DNA from: Firmicutes bacterium UBA1764
GTDB lineage: Bacteria > Bacillota > Clostridia > Peptostreptococcales > Anaerovoracaceae
DNA length: 11,642 nucleotides
NCBI GenBank assembly: GCA_002315535.1
Contig: DCHA01000035.1
Span: 36,165-47,806, forward strand
Direction: 5' to 3'
Part shown: positions 6,652-11,642 of the stretch, piece by piece
Numbering within the stretch: the stretch's first letter is position 1
Layout of the letters: every line of letters starts with the position of its first letter
Program-made: the position numbers and the translations under genes
The notes under the pieces: model-generated
Databases searched by the model: none
Seen by the model: only the letters and a program-made list of their open reading frames with translations
What the model was told of the DNA's origin: nothing

Positions 6652-7569
6652 ATGGGACTTTCTTTTAGAAAAAGCGTGCAGATACTTCCGGGCGTAAAGC
6701 TGAATATCAGCAAGAGCGGAATCGGTGTTTCTGTCGGTGTTACAGGCCTTCACGCAAGCATTAACAGCAAGGGGCAGATTCGCGGAACAGCGAGCATTCC
6801 GGGCACGGGCGTTCGCTACACAAAGAGCACAAAGCTCAGCAATCTGATTCCGGGCATGAAGGAAAAGGAAGAGGCTAAGAAGGCCGCTGAAAAGCAGGCT
6901 AAGGCAGAGGCCGCTGCGGCAAAGAAGGCGGAGGCAAAGGCCGCTAAGGATGCGGAGGCAAAGGCCGCAAAGGAAAAGACTGCCGGAGAAAAGCCAGCCG
7001 GTGAGGCAGAGCAGATCGAGGCTCCAAAGAAGCAGAAACCAAAGAAGAATGAGCTTGCTCAGGCAATCATAGATATTTACGCAATCGCAGATAAGAATAT
7101 AGATTGGGTTTCTATCAAGAACGCCTCGATGAATCTCGGCTATGAAAACTGGGAGTATTTAAAGGAGCGCGCCCCGAAGGTGCTTGATGGAGATATCGAT
7201 ACCTATCTTGAGCTGATTAATGATCTTAATCCGTTTGCAGAGCTTATGGAGCTTGGCTCAAGCTTTGAGTGCGGAACAGACAGCCCGATGAAGATGGCTG
7301 TTGAGTGCACGGTAAATGCAGAGAAGGTTCTCGGAGAATCGAAGGATGATAAGGATCTGCTCGAGGACTATGTTGCGGGAATTGCAATCAAGAGCGCAAG
7401 AGATTTGTTTGCGATACTTCCGCTGTGGCAAATTGAAATTACCTGTGTGGACGGGGAAAAGACCGTTCTTAATGCAAAGTTTGTTCGCGACTCCTTCGAA
7501 GCCCTGAATTTCGAAAAGATCGACGCCTCCGACACCGTCAGAAAGCTTGGAGGGATAATTGCTGTTTGA
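6652..7569 (+). CDS. DUF4236-type protein with Ala/Lys-rich linker and unknown C-terminal domain
   Basis: This is a 305-residue protein. Residues 1-57 (MGLSFRKSVQILPGVKLNI..., KSGIGVSVGVTG, IPGTGVRYTKS) match the DUF4236 family pattern of short Gly-rich beta repeats, whose function is not established. Residues about 70-132 are a charged Ala/Lys/Glu linker with an eight-residue repeat (AEAKAAKD/E). At DNA level a 17-bp repeat recurs 24 bp apart, at 6928 and 6952. Residues about 133-305 form a predicted mixed helical/strand domain that I do not recognise (begins NELAQAIIDIYAIADKNIDW). There is no signal peptide or membrane segment. A strong AAAGGAG site precedes the ATG, which lies 11 bases after the phosphatase-kinase stop, so it is almost certainly in the same operon. 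An output or scaffold role in the pathway is possible but is only inferred from position. Confidence 0.85.
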   Translation: MGLSFRKSVQILPGVKLNISKSGIGVSVGVTGLHASINSKGQIRGTASIPGTGVRYTKSTKLSNLIPGMKEKEEAKKAAEKQAKAEAAAAKKAEAKAAKDAEAKAAKEKTAGEKPAGEAEQIEAPKKQKPKKNELAQAIIDIYAIADKNIDWVSIKNASMNLGYENWEYLKERAPKVLDGDIDTYLELINDLNPFAELMELGSSFECGTDSPMKMAVECTVNAEKVLGESKDDKDLLEDYVAGIAIKSARDLFAILPLWQIEITCVDGEKTVLNAKFVRDSFEALNFEKIDASDTVRKLGGIIAV

Positions 7570-7655
7570 TAAACGGATGTGAAACGCGGCGAGGGATAAA
7601 ATATAGCTGTAATAGTTAGTATTGATAATAATAAAGTTCAAGGAAGGTTTTAACC

Positions 7656-10523
7656 ATGTTTGAAAAGATTATATTTCCGAAGTTTAAGGATGAATCACTT
7701 GAGATAGGTAGGAATCCTGTATACATGCAGCTTATGATGCAATGGGCAGATATCCCTATGAAGAATAAGGAAGAAAGAGAAGCTGCTCGTACTAAGGCTG
7801 ACAATTTTAAAGCAGAATATGCAAGGGAATATAAAGAGACTATGAATCTTTATACTTCCGTTTGGCAGGATCTGATCGATACTATTGATAATGATCCTCA
7901 GATTATTGCATATAAAAATCTTAATCCGGGAAAAAGCACAGTAGAGTGTCTGACAGCTCTTCAGACCCATTTCGAAAAAGAAAACGCAGAGGGCTTGGCT
8001 AAACGCATTGGTAATATGAAGGCAATGTATGACGCTCTTCAGACAGTTATCGACGGTAAATACACCGAAAATCCAGGCGTCTTAAACGGCGAAGTGACGC
8101 TCATGAATGGTGTCGGCGAATTTATTTATTTCCTGAATTATACCAACGCTTTGGTTATAGATCAGACGGCATATAAGCACTACAAAAAGCCGGAAAAATC
8201 CCTCCTTGAAGAGGCATATCACTATAACGACCAGAATGAATATGCAAACATTCAAAAGAGTCCGGAGGCTCTGCTTGCCATTAGACTCGGTCAGATTGCA
8301 AAGACAATTGAAACCAAGGCTCATTTCCTTGAGAGCGTAGGCAAGCTGTTCCAGGAAGTAAACAGTAAGGACCTTTCTCTGGCTCAAAACAAGAGCTATG
8401 ATAAATTCATCCGCGAGTATAATATCCAGACCGGTTATAACAAATATAACGAGCTGATGGAGCTTCGCGACGTAAATCAGAAAATAGTCGACCAGTGCAA
8501 CGAATTAAAGCAAAAGTATCAGGATGGCAAGATTGATGAGCTTTACGCTGCCAATAAGGAAGCAATAGATAAAATCATCGAAGCCGAATCCAAGGATGAG
8601 ATAGATCTGACAGTTGATATTGCAAAGAAAAAGGCCGAAGAAAAAGCCATTCAGTACGGCGAGGCCCTTGTTAACGGTCGCAAGATAGACCTTGAACAAT
8701 ATCAAAGAGAGTATGATCTTTATGAATCCCGTATAAAGCAAAATGAGGCTACTCAAGAGGACTTAGACGAAGCAATAAAGCTTGAAGCAGATCTTACAAA
8801 CGAATATAACAATCTGCTTGCCGGAGCCGATGAAAAGAATAAGCAGATAACAGAAAAAAGAGCTCAGCTTGAAAAGCAGCAAAAGGAAGCTTATGAAAAC
8901 GATTCCAAGAAGATTGCTGACGCAAAGGCTAAGCTTGATGAAATAACAAATGATCACAAGGCTATCGAGGTTGCAATCGCTGACATGCAGATTGATGCTG
9001 TTGTGCTTGAAGAATACCGTGATAATCAGAAGGATGCAGGTCTTGCAAGTGATACTCTGGACTTTATTACAACATGTGTTCCTGATAAAACAAGCGCAGC
9101 CCTTAAAGCAAAGATGTTCGACATGGCTTTAAGCGGACGCAAAATATCTTCTAGTGATTTTATGAAGGAAGGCCTTTCCGAAGAGGACAAGCAGATTATG
9201 TTTGGCGCATTCGGAATCGCAGATGGGCTCAAGGCATTACAGAATAGCAATCCTAAGCTGTACGGCTTTATTAATTCATTTGTCAAGAATGCTAAGCCTT
9301 ACGATGCGATGATGGATTGTTATAAATCTGCCGTAGATAAAATTAACGAGTTTGCAAAGAGCAATCCGCGCTTTGTTACTGCAGAGCTCACTTTGGACAA
9401 GATGCGTGAGAAGTACGGAAACAACATGGCTGACAATAGCATGATTTCCAAAGCCGCTGCAGAGGTTCAGGGACTCATGGATAAGGCTGCTCCGGCATTT
9501 GACAAGAAGGCCTTTGATGAGCAGACCAAGGCCCTGCTTGATGCAAACATGAAGGCTGCCGAAGTCCTGAAGAACGAAAAGCTTGATCCTGCAAAGAAGC
9601 AGGTGGAAATGCTCAAGAATTCATTTGTCGAAGCCAAGGAGCCTGATGCAAGTCACATTAAGTCTCTTGATGATATCGAAAAAGCTATTCAGTATACCAT
9701 CAAGCAGAATTTTAATGAGGATGAAATTCGCAAGGCCGCAAAGGATGATTTTATTAAGAATAATTTCAAGAAGTGCGTAGAGAAGTTCATTAATAACACC
9801 ATCGAAGATAAGAGCATATCATACAAGATTGTTAACGAGATTAAATCTATTGACAGAAAGATCGAGGAAGTTTACAAGTTCGATAAAGAGCAGACTCAAA
9901 AGAAAGCCGAAGTTACCACTGAGCTTAGGAACGCTCTGGAAAACTTTAAGAATGATCGCGTAGGCTATTGCAAGAATATTTGCGATGAGGCAAAGATGTA
10001 TTTTGACTCAATAGAAAAGGGCAGAAGCAAGGGCCACAGCAATTCAGACGAGTTCGAAAGAATGAAGACTGCCGTAGAAAACTTCTCCAAGCTCTATGAA
10101 AACGGAAAGCAGCCAAGCGAAGCTGAAATCAAGACAGGACTTACCGCTATTAAGAATGAGGCACAGAATTACTACGACGAAAAGCAAAAGGGTATTCACA
10201 TCATTCCGTCAAAGATGAGAGCGGTTAGACTGGCAATGTCCCTCAAGCTTCAGAAGTTTGCAGATGATGCCGCAGCATCACTTGATAAGTACAGCCTTAT
10301 TGCAAATTCTGTTTCTGCAAAGATCGAGGCATTCAACAAGTCTGTAAGCAGCAGAGAAGTCCTTCCTAATGAGGATGCTATGTCACACTTCGTAAGATGC
10401 TGCTGCGAGGCTCAGGGCTTAAAGCTTGACCCAAAGAAGAATCAGCTTGTAGAAGACAAGAAGTCTGTTCAAAAGCAGGAGAATATCCAGCTTGACAACA
10501 CAGTAAAATCAGCAGTAAAATAG
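7656..10523 (+). CDS. Large cytoplasmic coiled-coil protein of unknown function
   Basis: This 955-residue protein is rich in Lys, Glu, Ala and Asp and is predicted to be almost wholly helical. It has no signal peptide or membrane segment. The clearest coiled coil spans about residues 262-450, with long heptad-like Glu/Lys/Leu stretches, and a further helical region covers about 690-900. Cysteines are sparse apart from the cluster RCCCEAQ near the C-terminus. I see no catalytic motif and recognise no family. The start has AGGAAGG at 7641-7647, eight bases before the ATG. It follows the DUF4236 gene by 86 bases with no terminator between them, and I see no convincing promoter in that gap, so it is probably co-transcribed with the signalling genes. 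A filament-like, scaffold or cell-architecture role would fit the shape, but this is a guess. The serC promoter lies within its last codons. Confidence 0.85.
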   Translation: MFEKIIFPKFKDESLEIGRNPVYMQLMMQWADIPMKNKEEREAARTKADNFKAEYAREYKETMNLYTSVWQDLIDTIDNDPQIIAYKNLNPGKSTVECLTALQTHFEKENAEGLAKRIGNMKAMYDALQTVIDGKYTENPGVLNGEVTLMNGVGEFIYFLNYTNALVIDQTAYKHYKKPEKSLLEEAYHYNDQNEYANIQKSPEALLAIRLGQIAKTIETKAHFLESVGKLFQEVNSKDLSLAQNKSYDKFIREYNIQTGYNKYNELMELRDVNQKIVDQCNELKQKYQDGKIDELYAANKEAIDKIIEAESKDEIDLTVDIAKKKAEEKAIQYGEALVNGRKIDLEQYQREYDLYESRIKQNEATQEDLDEAIKLEADLTNEYNNLLAGADEKNKQITEKRAQLEKQQKEAYENDSKKIADAKAKLDEITNDHKAIEVAIADMQIDAVVLEEYRDNQKDAGLASDTLDFITTCVPDKTSAALKAKMFDMALSGRKISSSDFMKEGLSEEDKQIMFGAFGIADGLKALQNSNPKLYGFINSFVKNAKPYDAMMDCYKSAVDKINEFAKSNPRFVTAELTLDKMREKYGNNMADNSMISKAAAEVQGLMDKAAPAFDKKAFDEQTKALLDANMKAAEVLKNEKLDPAKKQVEMLKNSFVEAKEPDASHIKSLDDIEKAIQYTIKQNFNEDEIRKAAKDDFIKNNFKKCVEKFINNTIEDKSISYKIVNEIKSIDRKIEEVYKFDKEQTQKKAEVTTELRNALENFKNDRVGYCKNICDEAKMYFDSIEKGRSKGHSNSDEFERMKTAVENFSKLYENGKQPSEAEIKTGLTAIKNEAQNYYDEKQKGIHIIPSKMRAVRLAMSLKLQKFADDAAASLDKYSLIANSVSAKIEAFNKSVSSREVLPNEDAMSHFVRCCCEAQGLKLDPKKNQLVEDKKSVQKQENIQLDNTVKSAVK
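10492..10521 (+). promoter_or_regulatory. SigmaA promoter for the serC leader
   Basis: A perfect -35 TTGACA (10492-10497) is followed after 18 bases by TAAAAT (10516-10521), one mismatch from TATAAT. The -10 overlaps the stop codon of the coiled-coil gene. The usual distance from the -10 puts the start site at A10528 or, if slightly longer, at A10531. The transcript would then have only zero to three bases before the leader-peptide ATG. This is the best-matching promoter in the window. Confidence 0.75.
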
Positions 10524-10530
10524 TTACATT

Positions 10531-10596
10531 ATGAAGCAAAACGTTAATTATTCAAGTTCATCATCATGCAGCATGAGTTCCTCCTGGGAGCTCTGA
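10531..10596 (+). CDS. Serine-rich leader peptide of the serC attenuator (21 aa)
   Basis: This 21-codon ORF begins MKQNVNYSSSSSC and ends SMSSSWEL before TGA at 10594-10596. Nine codons are serine (four TCA, two AGT, two TCC, one AGC), so both the UCN and AGY tRNA-Ser groups are sampled. Cys and Trp, whose synthesis consumes serine, also occur once each. It lies between a strong promoter and an intrinsic terminator directly before the serine biosynthesis gene serC, as leader peptides do in the trp, his and thr attenuators of enteric bacteria. No Shine-Dalgarno sequence is present, but the predicted start site is at or within three bases of the ATG, so initiation would be leaderless. The expected role is in cis: ribosomes stalling on serine codons when charged tRNA-Ser is scarce. 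The peptide itself probably has no function. The alternative is a chance serine-rich ORF, which the context makes unlikely. Confidence 0.72.
   Translation: MKQNVNYSSSSSCSMSSSWEL
10575..10593 (+). promoter_or_regulatory. Candidate pause hairpin overlapping the leader-peptide end
   Basis: GAGTTCC (10575-10581) pairs with GGAGCTC (10587-10593), seven pairs including one G-U, around the loop TCCTG. The 5' arm covers the last three serine codons. In classical attenuators a hairpin in this place pauses RNA polymerase so that the ribosome keeps step. It does not overlap the antiterminator arms, so it would not compete with them directly. The stem is short and may be fortuitous. Confidence 0.4.
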
Positions 10597-10601
10597 TTTG
10601 C

Positions 10602-10645
10602 GTGGCTTTGGATTTGGTTTAACAAAAGATTAACTCCGAGGCTGC
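10602..10645 (+). promoter_or_regulatory. Predicted antiterminator of the serC leader
   Basis: GTGGCTTTGGA (10602-10612) pairs without a break with TCCGAGGCTGC (10635-10645), seven Watson-Crick and four G-U pairs. After a four-base bulge, GTT (10617-10619) pairs with AAC (10632-10634). This uses the whole 5' arm of the terminator at 10632-10666, so the two folds exclude each other. The 5' segment begins six bases after the leader stop codon. A ribosome that reaches the stop would cover part of it and favour termination, whereas one stalled on serine codons would leave it free and favour read-through. Energies were not calculated. Confidence 0.55.
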
Positions 10646-10666
10646 AAAGCCCCGGAGTTTTGTTTT
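10632..10666 (+). terminator. Intrinsic terminator/attenuator directly before serC
   Basis: AACTCCG (10632-10638) pairs with CGGAGTT (10653-10659), and GGCT (10640-10643) pairs with AGCC (10648-10651), with an A/C mismatch between them and a GCAA tetraloop at 10644-10647. The U-tract TTGTTTT follows. The serC Shine-Dalgarno AAGGAG begins at 10667, immediately after the U-tract, so no promoter can fit downstream and all serC transcription must pass this terminator. It can also end transcripts arriving from the upstream operon. Confidence 0.92.
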
Positions 10667-10678
10667 AAGGAGTTTACT

Positions 10679-11642
10679 ATGAATCAGCGTGCTTACAATT
10701 TTGCGGCGGGTCCATCGACTATGCCGGAGGAAGTACTAAAGAAGGCCCAGGAGGATCTGCTTTGCTATCCCGGCGCCGGCTGTAGCGTAATGGAAATGTC
10801 CCACCGCAGCCCAGCCTACCAGGACATCATCGACAGAGCCGAGTCAAGCATCCGGCGCCTTATGTCCATCCCGGATCAGTACGCAGTACTCTTCCTGCAG
10901 GGCGGCGCGACAACACAGTTTTCCATGGTTCCGATGAACCTCACCCATCAAGGAGAAAAAACAGCATACATCGTTTCAGGAAACTTTGCCGGAAAAGCAC
11001 AGCAAGAAGCCGCAAGGTGGGGCGATGCAGTAATAGTTGCTACGAGTAAAGAAGATAATTTTACTTACATTCCAAAGATCAAGGCAAGTGATATACCGCA
11101 AGATGCAAAGTACTTGCATATAACAGGAAACAATACGATCTTTGGAAGCACATTTAACAGCCTTCCCGATCACGGAAGTACGCCACTTGTTGCAGACTGG
11201 TCATCCGCAATTCTCGGAAAAGAAATAAACGTTACAGACTATGATCTGATCTACGCAGGTGCCCAGAAAAATATGGGGCCGGCCGGACTTACAGTTGTCA
11301 TAGTTAAAAAAGATATTCTGCTAGACCCTGTCGACAGCGTGGTACCAATCATGCTGCAGTACAAACCGCACATCGATAACGGCTCAATGTATAACACCCC
11401 GCCATGCTGGTCAATATACATGGCCGGCCTCATATTTGACTGGGTAGAGCAGCAAGGCGGCGTCGCAGAAATGCAAAGACGCAACAGCCTCAAGGCAGAG
11501 ATGCTTTATCAGACCATCGACGGCTCCGGCATATTTAAGAATCCGGTTGCAAAGGAAGACCGCTCGATTACGAATGTAGTGTTCACACTTCCAAGCCAAG
11601 AGCTGACTGATAAGTTTGTTGCACAGGCAAAGGAAGCAAACA
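10679..11642 (+). CDS. serC: Phosphoserine aminotransferase, 3' end cut by the window
   Basis: This PLP-dependent cytoplasmic enzyme transfers an amino group from glutamate to 3-phosphohydroxypyruvate to make phosphoserine, the second step of serine biosynthesis. The window holds 321 codons of a protein usually about 360 long, and the frame is open to the edge. Motifs seen are NFAAGPSTMPEEVL at the N-terminus, SVMEMSHRSPAYQDI, LQGGATTQFSMVPMNL, TGNNTIFGSTFN, VADWSSAILGKEI, and the PLP-lysine loop GAQKNMGPAG with Lys197 (Lys198 in the E. coli enzyme). STMYNTPP-type substrate-loop sequence is present as GSMYNTPPCWSIY. The start is fixed by AAGGAG at 10667-10672, six bases before the ATG, and by the conserved N-terminus. 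Expression is predicted to depend on the serine-leader attenuator upstream. It does not appear to belong functionally to the signalling operon before it. Other serine-pathway genes such as serA may follow beyond the window. Confidence 0.97.
   Translation, partial: MNQRAYNFAAGPSTMPEEVLKKAQEDLLCYPGAGCSVMEMSHRSPAYQDIIDRAESSIRRLMSIPDQYAVLFLQGGATTQFSMVPMNLTHQGEKTAYIVSGNFAGKAQQEAARWGDAVIVATSKEDNFTYIPKIKASDIPQDAKYLHITGNNTIFGSTFNSLPDHGSTPLVADWSSAILGKEINVTDYDLIYAGAQKNMGPAGLTVVIVKKDILLDPVDSVVPIMLQYKPHIDNGSMYNTPPCWSIYMAGLIFDWVEQQGGVAEMQRRNSLKAEMLYQTIDGSGIFKNPVAKEDRSITNVVFTLPSQELTDKFVAQAKEAN

Noticed and set aside
10521..10533. Translation of the leader ORF by a Shine-Dalgarno site
   Set aside because: The 15 bases before the ATG contain no GGAG-like sequence. 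Coupling to the stop of the preceding gene is possible but less likely than a leaderless start.
10524..10678. T-box or other riboswitch controlling serC
   Set aside because: The transcript from the predicted promoter is only about 150 bases before serC, and I found no T-box sequence or specifier stem. The Ser-rich ORF with competing hairpins explains the region better.

Overview
The window looks like a chromosomal segment of a low-to-moderate-GC Firmicute, most likely a Clostridia/Lachnospiraceae-type gut or rumen anaerobe. The grounds are AT-leaning codon use, purine-rich Shine-Dalgarno sites (AAAGGAG, AGGAAGG), sigmaA-type promoters, U-tract intrinsic terminators, and SpoIIE/SpoIIAA-type signalling proteins. 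The species cannot be named from the sequence. All clear genes are on the + strand.

Layout. Positions 1-93 may be the last 30 codons of an upstream gene. Positions 94-692 are non-coding and highly structured: a long bulged hairpin (112-198), a perfect 10-bp hairpin (200-225), and seven copies of a 50-bp unit (237-570), each with a GGCTCGC/GCGAGCC inverted repeat. A probable promoter follows (616-645). Next comes a partner-switching gene set: a small STAS anti-anti-sigma-like protein (693-995), an intrinsic terminator (1005-1033), a polytopic-membrane SpoIIE-type PP2C phosphatase (1044-3464), and a longer paralogue (3485-6640). The paralogue carries, on the same chain, an acidic linker and a C-terminal RsbW/SpoIIAB-like HATPase domain. 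A DUF4236-type protein (6652-7569) and a 955-residue coiled-coil protein of unknown function (7656-10523) follow in the same direction. The last gene is serC, phosphoserine aminotransferase (10679 to the window end, 3' truncated).

How the genes fit together. By family knowledge, the STAS protein would be phosphorylated on Ser54 by a HATPase kinase and dephosphorylated by the PP2C enzymes. The membrane regions of the two phosphatases would supply the input. No sigma factor is present, so the output is unknown; the DUF4236 and coiled-coil proteins are the nearest candidates for effectors or structural partners.

The most notable finding is upstream of serC. A strong promoter (TTGACA-18-TAAAAT, 10492-10521) lies across the end of the preceding gene. 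It should start transcription at, or a few bases before, the ATG of a 21-codon ORF with nine serine codons (10531-10596). This is followed by an intrinsic terminator whose 5' arm can instead pair with an upstream segment (10602-10619), and the terminator U-tract abuts the serC ribosome-binding site. This has the architecture of ribosome-mediated attenuation sensing serine, on an apparently leaderless mRNA, in front of a serine biosynthesis gene.
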